Source of the DNA: Azolla caroliniana
Lineage: Eukaryota > Polypodiophyta
DNA: 64,000 nt
Assembly: GCA_043228905.1 (NCBI GenBank)
Contig: JBHGNT010000017.1
Span: 4,092,001 to 4,156,000 of the forward strand
Direction: 5' to 3'
The notes below the pieces were generated by a model. That model was not told the DNA's origin, made no database searches, and saw only the letters and a list, made by a program, of their open reading frames with translations. Positions 20,058 to 30,402 of the stretch are shown here, piece after piece. Numbering within the stretch: the stretch's first letter is position 1; each line of letters begins with the position of its first letter. A program made the position numbers and the translations under genes.

Positions 20058-20318
20058 AGCGCCACCATAGGACATAATGCTATTTGAGTACACGACATGC
20101 ACACACTCGAAAAAGGCGCCAGAATGTACAGACAAAAACCACTGCGCGTAGAGACCCTTTACTTTCGCGAACCCAGGAGCACAGAAGCACCAAGACGCTG
20201 CAAGATCATCAGATGAAAACCTGCGCACAGAGAACCCCCGCCTTCTGAACTCTCTCTCTCTCAACCTCACTCTCATCACCATCCAACCTCGCCACCGCAA
20301 TCCGACCTCGACACAGAA
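20058..20318 (+). other. Spacer between integrase and the extra ORF
   Basis: These 261 bp have no coding frame. The last part is CT-rich (CTCTCTCTCTCAACCTCACT), like a plant 5'UTR. A promoter or splice acceptor for the downstream ORF could lie here; nothing decisive is visible. Confidence 0.4.
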
Positions 20319-22831
20319 ATGGACCCGCAAACGCTGTCGGAAGCCGCCAAGACATGGCTAAAGCAACACGGGCTCGAGGGCTTGTTGATGATGATGGAAG
20401 TACCGCCACACAAAGAAGCTGACAAAGTGATCAAAGAAATCGACACAGAGGTCATAACGGCAGAGGCGATTCGAGCGTTAACAGGCCTTCCGGAGGGAGG
20501 CATACTCACGATCGACAATCCAACCACGGAGCAACTCATCAGGTATTTTGGTGAGTATTCTCTAGCCAGCAAGGGCTACCGGACACAGGGCGGCGGAGAC
20601 ATGCTGTTCCGCGAGATTGCTCGTGTGCTCCACGAGTACGGCCACGTGTACCCTAGACCCCCTGTCATGCCGCAGAACCGGGCAGGGATGATCATTGCCA
20701 CCTATGAAGGGATCAAGGTGGATTGGCCAGTATTGATCGCAGACGGGTTGTGTGCGGCCATCGAGATCGTCAGAGGCAAAGACGGCAAAGAAGGCCGAGA
20801 CGGACGGAGGATATGGCACGCCGTAACGCAGTGGCTCACCTTGCTTGTGCCACCCGTCCAGCCCAAGAAGCGAAGAAGAGTGGTGGACGGCACCCCAAAC
20901 GGAGCACCTCCAGCGATGGTCGTCGGCAAGGACCGTTGAGACAGCCGGGAAACGTTCGGACCGTCAGACGGAGGGAACACCGGCTCCCCTTAGTGAGACT
21001 CCCACGCCAAGGAAGGAACCGGAACCAGTGCACATGGCACCGGAAATAGAAGCCCCGGCACCATCGGCAACACCGGCAAGTCCCATCCCGCCAAAGCCGG
21101 AAAGGTCAATGCAGCCTCCCTCGGTCAGCCAAGAAGAAGCGCAAGGGGAACCAGGACAACAGGGTGGTCCACGGGCAGAAACGGAACTGCAACTCGGCGC
21201 AACCAGGCGGGACCACCCCTCTACAAGTGAGCCCAACAAGGCACCGGTAGCCTGTGGCTCCGGTGGATAGGCGAACAGATAGTCGGAGCAGTGGGCTATA
21301 TTGAGGCGGAAGAAAGAGCGCAAAGCGAACGGTTGCTCGTCACAACCGAACAACTAGAGACGGCCCGGTCCAAAATCCGGTGCCTTGAAAAAGACTTGGA
21401 TAAGGTCACGACAGAGATGGCCAAAATGGCCTTAACGGCAACACAGATCCAATCACCGGTGACTCCGGTAAGTGTACAGAATAAAGAAACGGAACGACTT
21501 GTACATAGCAATAAGACCCCGGAAATGGAAACCGTTCCGGCGAGAGATGCGGCTCAAGCCTAGGAGCTTGCGGAATTGAGAGATGAACTTGCCGCACAAG
21601 AAGCGTTAAGGAGCCGTGAATGAGAATTGAAGACAGTGGCCAAAGCCGAATTAAAGAAGACTGCTGAGAACCTCCGCCGGGCAGAGGAGAGCCTCCGGAA
21701 TGGCCATCAAGCGTACGACCGGCTAAAGGAGGAGAAAGACAAAGTGCTGCAGGAAAAGGACAAGCTGTGGAAAACGGCGGAAACAGAGATTGAACGGCTA
21801 AAGGAAGAGCTACGCCAGCAGAAGGACTGCGAGGACCGGGCCCGTGGTCAGATCAACGCATGGCTCAAGCAAAAGACGGATGATTTTGAGCACCTGCACC
21901 GGGACTACAAACGGCTAGAAACGGAGCATAAAGAACGGATGGCCGAGCTCCAGTAGGCAGTTGATCGGGCCGTGACGGCAATCGCCGACGAACGGGCGGA
22001 AAATACAAGACCCTTGGACGAGGCGGAGAAGGTCTGGATGGAACTCCAGAGGCAGCAGCAGGAAGACAAAGAGAGAGTGTCAACAGTATTGCAGAAGTTA
22101 CAAAGCACATATCAAAGGCAATTGACGCATTACAAGGCGCAGGCGGAGGACAACGTCAAAATCATCAAACAACTGAAGGAGGAACGGCAAGCGGCGGAAA
22201 CCAAATCGCAATTGGGAACGAGCCGGATTCAGTCCATCCTCCGGGCATGGCTAAATAGACAAAACACTCGATTGATGAAAGCTCCGTAAAATGGTGGACA
22301 AAGTGGGCACAAAACGCGGCGGAACTCCAGTTGCTACGGGCGGATGTGGCAAACCGGCGGAAGGAAGGAGATGATTGTTATACGTTAACTTCCGAGGACT
22401 TCACCGCCATACGGGACGAGCTGGCCGACGACTTCCAAGTCTTGGCAGATGAACAGCTGGCGCAGGTGAGGCAGCTCGTAGCTCAGCTAGACGATGATAG
22501 GCTCGATGCTCAAATCCAGTTTGAAAGCTACGAGTGGTCCCGGGTGCGGGAAGAAAAAGCACGGGAAGCGGCAACGGTTAACCTTAGTGATGAGGAACCG
22601 TCGCCGACTGAGGGCCAGCCGGGAACCAGTCAACCGGAGACCACTACGACGCAGGGAGCAATGACGGAGACGCCGGTGTCAGAGCAACAAACGGAGGAGC
22701 AGCCGCAGCAGCCACCAACGAACCCGCCGCAGCAGACATCAACAAAGCAACAACAACAACAACAACCACTTCCAGATGAACCATTGGAGCCTCTCGAACA
22801 AACCATTCTGGACATTTTGGACGAAGAATAG
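20319..22831 (+). pseudogene. Extra sense ORF (about 830 codons): globular N-terminus plus long coiled coil
   Basis: The frame starts at ATG 20,319 (MDPQTLSEAAKTWLKQHG). The first 205 residues look globular and end in a basic PKKRRR segment like a nuclear localisation signal. A linker rich in Pro, Glu and Thr follows in the +1 phase (about 20,930-21,260). Then comes a heptad-rich coiled coil of about 400 residues (about 21,290-22,560) and an acidic, Gln- and Pro-rich tail ending DILDEE. In-frame stops occur near 21,561, 21,621, 21,954 and 22,287, with phase changes near 20,930, 21,235 and 22,300. I see no signal peptide or membrane segment, so it does not look like an envelope gene. I do not recognise the protein. 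Related OTA elements can carry additional ORFs, so lineage-specific cargo is likely. The function is unknown. Confidence 0.7.
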
Positions 22832-22885
22832 CAAGGGTCGATTGTGGATTCGACGTACAAGGTACTGTCCCACGGGCGTGCCATG

Positions 22886-23311
22886 TGTTACCGGCCGGAC
22901 CGGAGTGGGAAACGGAGAGTTATTTAAGTAGTAGGAATGTGGTTGTAATTAAGCTATGAGTGTGGACGGACGGACCGGAAACGGTGTGCCGTTCCGGATC
23001 CGGACCGATCCCGAACAGGTGCGGATGACACCGTTTTGTAATACAGACCAGAAACCTATTTAAAGGCCGGATACAATGTAATCAATAGCGGTTAATTAAT
23101 GAAAGCTTAAGCGTTGTTATCTCTCTGTGTTAATTATTGTTTTGTCTTAATTGTTATATCTTACGCGTGTGTTATGAAAGACGATCATAAGAAGTAACTT
23201 AATTAAGTAGGATTAAGCGTTGAGGCAGATCCGGTTGCCGTAACACCCTTTGGGGAAGTGTCTTCCGTAGACACCATGTGTTAGGCCATTGTTCGGCCCT
23301 AAGAGTTAACA
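22886..23311 (+). repeat. 3' LTR of the OTA element (left edge approximate)
   Basis: The right end is secure because LINE-1 resumes at 23,312. The LTR ends TTAACA. A matching TGTTA start at 22,886 gives inverted TGTTA/TAACA ends and about 426 bp, but no good polypurine tract precedes it, so the start could be elsewhere near 22,900-22,940. A TATTTAAAG box lies near 23,063. The 5' LTR is absent, so no LTR comparison is possible. Confidence 0.6.
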
Positions 23312-23844
23312 GGAGCTATCATGAAAATCCCCTCTAATGCACCACTCTTCTGCACCCACTACTTGTAGGCAGATGTGTGGCCAACGTGCAAAAATGTGCC
23401 CTACCAGGTATAAGTGATTCCTGGTGTATTAAGCCTTGGGCTAGATGTTCCCAAATCAAAGTGCAAATACCACCATGATTTCCATCCTCCCCTATTGTTG
23501 GCTCCCAAATTGTTCGCCATGATCCTGGCAGAAGGTCTCCGACTTCCTTTGACTGCGTGCTATCGAGATGGTGTTCCTACAACATGATGATGTTAGCAAC
23601 ACTCCCTAATAAATATTCTTCAAGATCCCTTCTCAGTTTCCATCTGTTTTGCTGGTCTAGTTGACTTCTGAGCCCTTGCACGTTCCATGTTACAATCTTC
23701 ATACTCATGGAATGGGGTGGGAGGTTGCCAGTTGTTCTTGGTGTTTTGCACAACAGGTCGTGAGTGGGGAGCACTCACCATTTAGACATCCAGTCAATTC
23801 TAGGAATGGAATGCTGGTCCAAATCCAAGGGTGGAGTTTGTGGG
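23312..23844 (-). repeat. LINE-1 endonuclease segment, second copy
   Basis: This is a near-identical copy of 14,553-15,159 in the same orientation, shorter by 74 bp because of one internal deletion near 23,373. Six or so substitutions are visible. It includes the endonuclease start MKIVTWNVQGLRSQLDQ near 23,703. Its right edge is a copia LTR at 23,845. The LINE continues at 29,162 beyond that copia element. Confidence 0.85.
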
Positions 23845-24288
23845 TGTTGAGATATCAAGCTCAACTTAGTTTAGTTAGTTAGTCAACCATGTAACTTCGT
23901 AATTACCTAGATAGAATCTAGTTAGAAGTGTTGACTATAATGCCTTAAATAGGACCTTGTACTTAAGTGGGATATTCTAGATCCTCCACTCCTAAGTACA
24001 TTTAATATAGGACTTACACTTTTGTACCTATATTATCCTCACGCATGTGTACCCTTGCACATGAAATGTATATATACCTCATTGTGGGTATTTTTTATTT
24101 GATGATGATAAAGCTAATTTAATATAGTTACTCATCCCCCATCCTGTGTTGTTCATAAGTGTATCTCTCTCTCTCTCTCTCTCTTCCTCTCACAGACATA
24201 CACATATCACATAATCTTCCGCTTATCATCTAATCACATAATTAGTTACTAATTAACCCTTTCGTAATTAATTACCTAATTATTAACA
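23845..24288 (+). repeat. 5' LTR of copia element A
   Basis: The LTR begins TGTTGAGATATCAAGC and ends ATTATTAACA, 444 bp. It contains a CT microsatellite (about 24,165-24,184). Its close copy begins at 27,475. Confidence 0.93.
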
Positions 24289-24300
24289 TGGTATCAGAGT
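24289..24300 (+). other. Primer-binding site, copia element A
   Basis: TGGTATCAGAGT directly follows the LTR and complements the 3' end of plant initiator tRNA-Met, apart from the last base. Confidence 0.88.
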
Positions 24301-24459
24301 GTGTGGTTTAGAAAATCCACTAAGCCCACCCGACTCCGTGATTGTGTGTTCGAGACGCCGACGACAAAATCCAGCTATCGGCTATCGTGGTGCCGCTACG
24401 TAGCACATGTGCGTGATCGAAGGAAGAAAAGCAAAAGAAGAGAAGACACTACAATCAAC

Positions 24460-27257
24460 ATGAACACACAAATGGGTAGCTCGCTCCCTAATGAGAAGCT
24501 AGACCGGAGCAATTATTCATCTTGGGAGTACAAGATGACCCAATACCTCATCGGCCAAGGGTATTGGAGCTACATCAACGATGCTCAAGAAAATCGACCC
24601 GACCCAAAGAATGCCGACTACTCAACATGGGAGCAAGCGGCTAGTCGAGTCATGTATTGCTTGGCAACATGTGTCCACGACCACATGCTTAGCCATATTC
24701 GAGATGCCAAGATGCCTAGAGAAGTGTGGGCGAACTTAAAGAAAATGTTCGCCGCCAACACGACCGCTCGAAAGCTACAACTCTGACAAGAGTTGAACAA
24801 CATTCGGCAAAAAGACATGTCAGTGTCGAACTACACCGCCCAGATCAAGAACATTTGTGACTCGCTTGGCTCCATCAAAATAAACGTTGATGAAGATGAG
24901 ATGGTTCAAGTATGCTTGGGCGGCCTCGCACAACGATTCGACTTGTTGAGGACGGCAATCTTGACGAGGGAAAACCCTCCTTCATTCTTTGACCTCCAAT
25001 CAATGCTATTGGTTGAAGAGAACCAAGTCTGAACCAAAAGCAAGACGTTGGAAGGACAAATGTTCTTCTCGAATTTAGATAGTGGCCGAGGAGGAGGTCA
25101 CGGCGGTAGAAGAGGTCAATTCGACCCATCACACGAAGGGAACTCAAACCTTCACGGAAACCATCGAGGAACCTTCGGAAGAAGAGGGAGCTTCCACGCC
25201 GAACATGGTCAACAAAGGAGGCCCGCAACTTGCAATTATTGTGGCAAAATCGGCCACTACGAGCTAGAGTGTCGAAAAAAGAGAAGTGAGTCAGCTTCAA
25301 CAAGTCTACAACTCACAAACTACGCATCGATTTCCGACTACGAAAGATCGTAGCGGAATGTTCACGAATCACGCATCAAATTCCGACTACGACGATTGTA
25401 GTGAAATGTTTACAAAGTACGCCACCAATTCCGACTATGGCGACCGTCGCGGAATGTTCGTAATGAGGCATAAAGCGAACTCTATGATGGCATCCAACTC
25501 CTCAAGCACCTCCAACTCGTAAGACGTGTGGTTCGTCGACTCTGGCACCTCACATCACATGACATCTCACGAAGAGTGGTTTCGTGATTTACGAACGCTG
25601 GATCGATCCGGCTTGATAGAGACGGGAGACGACACCACGCACCCCATTCGGCACATCGGCAATGTCCCATATTCCATTCGGGAAAGAAGGCGAGCAAACT
25701 TGCATCAAGAATGTCTTGCACGTGCCCACAATAACGAAGAGTTTGGTCTCGGTCGGCCAAATCGTGGAGCAAGGCATGCAAGTCTGCTTCAACAACGAAG
25801 GTTGTTTCATTGAGAAAGATGGCCGACTTATAACTAAGGGGCGGAGAGGCAGCCGAATGTTCATCCTTGATTCGAATGAGGTGAAATCGGCAATGTACGC
25901 CAAAGATCTCAAAACCGAGACAAGCATCGAGTTGTGGCACAAGATAATCGGCCACATAAACCCTCAACGGCTTCAAGCGATGCAAACCAAGGGAGTCGTC
26001 ATCGGACTTCCGACATTTGAGTCGAAACGAGTCGACTGAGTATGCGAAGCGTGTCAACTCGGCAAACAACATCGACACCCATTCCCGAAGGAGAGCCACG
26101 CGAGCAAAGGCCTCCTCGACATCATACACTCGGATGTATGGGGACCGGCTCAAACGCCGACGATCGACGGATGCCGATTCTACGTCACCTTCATCGACGA
26201 CTACTCGCGTTATGCGTGGATCTTGCCAATGAAGAAGAAGAGTGAAGTGTTCTCCCACTTCCAAAAGCTCAAGGGGCAAGTCGAAAGAGAAATTGGTCGG
26301 CACATTCGATGCCTATGATCGGATTGAGGCAAGGAGTACTTCTCCGACGAATTCACCTCCTACCTCCAAAGTAAAGGCATTCGTAGAGAATTCTCATGCC
26401 GACATACACCCCAACAAACTGGAGTCGCCGAAAGGAAGAATCGACCAATACTTGAGGTAGCGCCATGATGCATGAGAAGCACATGCCGAATTTCTATTGG
26501 GCCGAAGCGGCATCCACGGCCATCTATCTCATGAATCGATGCACCACCAATGGATTCCATGAGCTAATTCCCTAAGATCTCCTCATCGGAAGGAAGTTGA
26601 TCCTGTCGTACCTCAAGGTGTTCAGAAGTATTGCGAATGTACACATCCCGAACGAACAACGAAAGAAGCCTGATGCGAAGTCGGTGGAATGTATCCTCAT
26701 AGGATACTCGTCCGCGAAGAAGGCATACAAGTACTACAACCCTTCTACTTGAGCGGTTCGGGTAAGTCGAGACATAGTCTTCGACGAGTCCGCATCCTGG
26801 TACGCACCAGAGACAACTCCGACTCCGACTCCGCTCGACCCGGAATCCGCCGAAAAAGAGGTAGAATATGGAGATCGCTTCGAACACATGTTCAAAGAAA
26901 GTCTGATTACGGCAAGGCCTAGTGGGCCACAAGAGCCCCCACGCGACCCAAGCACGTCGCGGCCAAGTACGAACTTGGACAAAGGCAAAGGTAAGATGCC
27001 CGAATATGAAGTTGACCACCCCGATGACAATTATTCAGATGGATCGGCTCCCTCACTAGATAGTGAGTTTGGTGTACCCATCATGCGTATACCCGGAGTA
27101 AAGAAGGCACCGACATCGGCGAGCAAAAAACTTCAACGCTCTTCTAGAGAGAAGAATCTCGTCACTCGGCTCGACTACAACGAGTATATGGCCCATCATT
27201 ACGCCTTCGCGATGAAGGTAGCGCCGAACAAGAGCCCTAGAGCTCTACAGAAGTAGC
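24460..27257 (+). pseudogene. Gag-protease-integrase remnant of copia element A
   Basis: Gag starts at ATG 24,460 with the copia UBN2-type region (KLDRSNYSSWEYKMTQYL, then ARKLQL). In-frame TGA stops lie at 24,784 and 25,030. A zinc knuckle CNYCGKIGHYELEC is near 25,230. Three tandem 16-residue repeats (MFTNHASNSDYDDCSE type) lie between 25,314 and 25,460. A protease with VDSGTSHHMTSH follows, in a different phase. Integrase pieces (WHKIIGHINPQRLQ, CEACQLGKQH, FIDDYSRYAW) are scattered over all three frames. The pre-RT hinge ends near 27,257 and jumps directly to 3' non-coding sequence. At least two stops and several frameshifts make it non-functional. Confidence 0.85.
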
Positions 27258-27317
27258 TTGTAACCCACGGTGGGTGAAAGCAGTCGACCAATTTTGCACA
27301 ACAAGCCTTCATCACAG

Positions 27318-27474
27318 GCTTGAGGGGGAGGAACCAAAACTCCCACAAAGAAGTCGACGCTGAAAGAAACAATACCGGCCATCAAAAGCCGAAGTCGATT
27401 CAACTGAATCGAAGATCCGAACGTCGAAAGCCAAAGCGGACATTGGATGCCCCGTACTTGAGCTTGAGGGGGCG
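27318..27474 (+). other. Two polypurine tracts flanking a short 3' extension, copia element A
   Basis: GCTTGAGGGGGAG occurs at 27,318-27,330 and a near copy, CTTGAGGGGGCG, at 27,463-27,474, directly before the 3' LTR. The 130 bp between them encode Lys/Arg-rich residues in the same phase as the end of the coding region. Copia element B shows the same arrangement on a larger scale. Confidence 0.7.
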
Positions 27475-29161
27475 TGTTGAGATATCAAGCTCAACTTACT
27501 TTAGTTAGTTAGTCAATCATGTAACTTCGTAGTTACCTAGATAGAATCTAGTTAGAAGTATCGACTATAATGCCTTAAATAGGACCTTGTACTTAAGTGG
27601 GATATTCTAGATCCTCCACTCCTAAGTACATTTAATATAGGACTTACACTTTTGTACCTATACAGTAGACATTCGGTTAAGTGCGCACTTTGAACGCAAG
27701 GAAGAAGTGCGCACTTAACCGAGCTGCGCACTTAGGGGTTTTCTGAAACATTTTAGGGTTTTTTGGAAATTTTTAGGGTTTTCTGAAATATTTTCCTTTT
27801 GTATGCTAATCATACAATTCGTGATAAGAAAAGTGATAAATTTATGTGATAAATTGACCTAAAATGTTTCTAGTTCCACCATTCATACTTTTCAATTTCT
27901 TTCTCTCAAACATTTTAGGGTTTTTGGGAATTTTTTAGGGTTTTCTGAAATATTTTTCCTTCTGTATGCTAATCATACAATTCTTGATAAGAAAAGTGAT
28001 CAATTTATGTGTTAAATTAACCTAAAATGTTTCTAGTTTCACCATACACACTCTTCAATTTCTTTCTCGGTTCTAGATGGTATTTGTCTTTTTGCTACAT
28101 CTGAGAAATACATCCATTATGCAACAAACCTAATGAGCTTCCTTGGATGCATCATGCGATGGGATTTTTTCTTGCGTTTTCTTCCTAGTGGCAGCAAGTT
28201 TGAGGAATTGAAGTACAGATGGAGGAGACAAGAAAAGAGAGAGGGGGAGCAACAGATAGATCACCGACTACAACTTTTGTCATCTAAACAAGATGCACAG
28301 AAAGAGAGAGGGAGGGAGAGAGGCTTTTTTCATGCAAGAAAAGAGCACACACAGATGTGATACAGGCACACACAGAAAGAGAAGGAGAACAGATGGATAT
28401 GTTGCGCGTGGAGAAGGAGAGCTCACGTTCACAGCCAATTGCTACAAAACTTGACTATTCACGATCATCAAGATTTGTTTTCCATTCTTTGCTTATGTTC
28501 TTTAATCAAGAATCAAAATCACAGATTTGTAATCGTAACACACACACGCGCACACACACATGTAGAACACATGACACACATGACATACCCACAGAAACTC
28601 CTTTCGTTGTTTTCTTAATGTTTGGACTCGCTCTCGTTACCATAACACTTCTTGGTTCCTGTGTGACTAAACTTGTGGGATGTCCTTGTAATCGTAAACA
28701 CACACATATGACACACACATAGACATACCCATAGAAGCTCCTTTCGTTGTTTTCTGAATGTTTGGAACATAGTTTTAACTTGGTTTGATGTAATTTCGTC
28801 ATGAAACAATGTAATTTTTTTGATCCAGATTTTGACCACTAAAAAAAGCGCACTTAATAGAATGGTGCACTTATGTGGGCACGCACTTAACCGAATGTCT
28901 ACTGTATTATCCTCACACATGTGCACCCTTGCACATGAAATGTATATATACCTCATTGTGGGTATTTTTGTATTTGATGATGATAAAGCTAATTTAATAT
29001 AGCTACTCATCCCCCATCTTGTGTTGTTCATAAGTGTATCTCTCTCTCTCTCTTCCTCTCACACACATACACACACATATCACATAATCTTCCGCTTATC
29101 AACTAATCACATAATTAGGTACTAATTAACCCTTGCTTAATTAATTACCTAATTATTAACA
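27475..29161 (+). repeat. 3' LTR of copia element A, split by a MITE
   Basis: This repeats 23,845-24,288 with a few substitutions. It is interrupted between 27,662 and 28,905 by a MITE flanked by TA. Without the MITE the LTR is about 445 bp. Confidence 0.92.
27663..28904. mobile_element. Pogo/Tc1-mariner-like MITE (1,242 bp) with TA target duplication
   Basis: The ends are CAGTAGACATTCGGTTAAGT and its inverse complement, perfect over about 23 bp. They are flanked by TA on both sides, and removing the insert restores the LTR match to the 5' copy. CAGT ends plus TA duplication are typical of pogo/Tigger and other Tc1-mariner elements. No transposase is encoded. Subterminal GTGCGCACTT palindromes are repeated at both ends. 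Internally a unit of about 165-170 bp with TTTTAGGGTTTT motifs is tandemly duplicated (about 27,740-28,075), and a second unit with ACACAC and CTCCTTTCGTTGTTTTCT is repeated between 28,520 and 28,770. Confidence 0.9.
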
Positions 29162-29891
29162 GTAGGTTATCCGGTGAGCTTCAATAGTCCCTTCCTGCTT
29201 CTCATAGAAATAGAAGATGGATGTCTATGATAATCTGCAGGTGGATGTGGCAGAGATGAGGTTCCTCTTCATCCATGGTGCACCAGAATTCTGTGTTATT
29301 CTAATGCTTCTTTACTTTGTTCACGAGGGCTTCATCTCTTATTTTTGTGACAAAACAGGTTGCTTGACTGTATAGGGTATCTTTGATCTTGGACTTGGAC
29401 CAGTCCTCTTGTGCCAAAAGCAAGAGTGGAAAAGAAATTGAGGTCATCAGTACTCCATTCTTGTGTACCACCAATATATGTACCCTTATTTTGTCCACTG
29501 TCGTATGCCCTATACCTAGCCATTTCATGGCATTTTGCGGGTGTGGTTCAAGGTCCTAGCTAGATGTATCACACTCATTTATGGCTGGGAAGGCTATGAT
29601 CTTAGGCGTGATATTCAAACTACTGCATTCGTTTGTTGTTTCTCCGTTGGGTGTAGTTCTATTAAAGCTCCGCATTAGGGTCTTAACATGACTTATCCTT
29701 CGCCACTTCCCTATTTTGTAAGCTTTAACGAGGATTTTCTCTTGTGTGTTTGTAGTCACCTTGGGGCTTTCCTTGGGGTTTAAGAAAGCACTAGGGGAGT
29801 GTTCATTTGTGGGGGGGAGCTCTTGTAGTAGATCAAAATGATTGGAGCTCACTGGCGATGAAGGATTTTGTGACTGTGGAGTTTTACGTAG
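29162..29891 (-). pseudogene. LINE-1 ORF1 3' part and inter-ORF region
   Basis: The LINE continues from 23,844 on the other side of copia element A. On the minus strand a frame with SSNHFDLLQELPPTNEH (near 29,850) and following Ser/Thr/Lys-rich residues resembles the end of a plant L1 ORF1 and the tail before the endonuclease. Short frames between 29,301 and 29,528 are broken. Copia element B starts at 29,892. Assignment rests partly on continuity with the endonuclease segment. Confidence 0.6.
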
Positions 29892-30330
29892 TGTTGAGAG
29901 ACAAACTCAACATCGGCCGGATCGGCTGAAGAAGCCGAGGACCAGATCGGTTGGGACCGATCGGTTAGGCCGAATGCGTAAACCGGTACGCAGACTGGTG
30001 CGTAGGTAGGGCCGAATCGGTGCGTAAACCAGGAGGCCGTGAGGAATATATTTGGGAGTTAGTGTAGGAGCTCTTAATGAGCATTGAAGTACTGTCAGTA
30101 CTTCGGTCAGTCCTTCTAGGACTTGTATAAAAGTGTTCATTGAACACACATATGTATAGAGTGTGGTGAATAGAGATTTTGTACTGCTGTTGAATATAGT
30201 TCTTGTTTTTCCCTCTCTCACTCTCTCTGTCTCTCTTGCGTATACTGCGTAAGCTCAAGCTCTCCATTAAACCTGAGTTTTCTTCCTTCTGTTCGGTCTT
30301 CCTACTTGCTTCCGCACGTTACTCTTTACA
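29892..30330 (+). repeat. 5' LTR of copia element B
   Basis: The LTR starts TGTTGAGAGACAAACTC and ends CTCTTTACA, 439 bp. The first 217 bp recur at 35,394. Compared with that copy it lacks a 17-bp stretch near the GAGGAATATATTT segment. Confidence 0.92.
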
Positions 30331-30342
30331 TGGTATCAGAGC
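30331..30342 (+). other. Primer-binding site, copia element B
   Basis: TGGTATCAGAGC directly follows the LTR and is the exact complement of the initiator tRNA-Met 3' end. Confidence 0.92.
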
Positions 30343-30402
30343 GCGAGGGTTGAGAACCTCTCTGCAGCCGACACAGCTTGACGAAGAAGAACAAGAAGAA
30401 CG

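Larger units (their letters stand above)
15160..23311 (+). mobile_element. OTA-type Ty3 element with extra coiled-coil ORF, 5' end missing
   Basis: This plus-strand element contains a gag lacking its start, protease, RT, RNase H, integrase, a long extra sense ORF and a 3' LTR ending TTAACA at 23,311. The 5' LTR, primer-binding site and gag N-terminus are absent; instead LINE-1 sequence joins gag directly at 15,159/15,160. The RT and integrase style (FLDDF, DGG protease, no chromodomain) fits the Athila/Tat/Ogre (OTA) side of Ty3. The gag-pol frame stays in one phase over about 4.9 kb with six internal or terminal TAA/TAG stops. The element is bordered on the right by LINE-1. Confidence 0.85.
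23845..29161 (+). mobile_element. Ty1/copia element A, decayed, with RT deleted
   Basis: This plus-strand copia element is inserted in LINE-1. The flanking pentamers GTGGG (23,840-23,844) and GTAGG (29,162-29,166) form a target duplication with one mismatch. The LTRs are 444 bp (5') and about 445 bp plus a 1,242-bp MITE (3'). Internal sequence covers gag, protease and integrase only; RT and RNase H are deleted. It could move only with proteins from another element. Confidence 0.9.

Noticed and set aside
20562-21353. Minus-strand open frames opposite the extra ORF (Retand-like antisense ORF)
   Set aside because: Short, overlapping and without motifs; the sense frame shows clear coiled-coil periodicity.
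27726-28000. TTTAGGG-like repeats as telomeric DNA
   Set aside because: Units are spaced irregularly within the MITE (TTTTAGGGTTTT) and are not head-to-tail telomere repeats.
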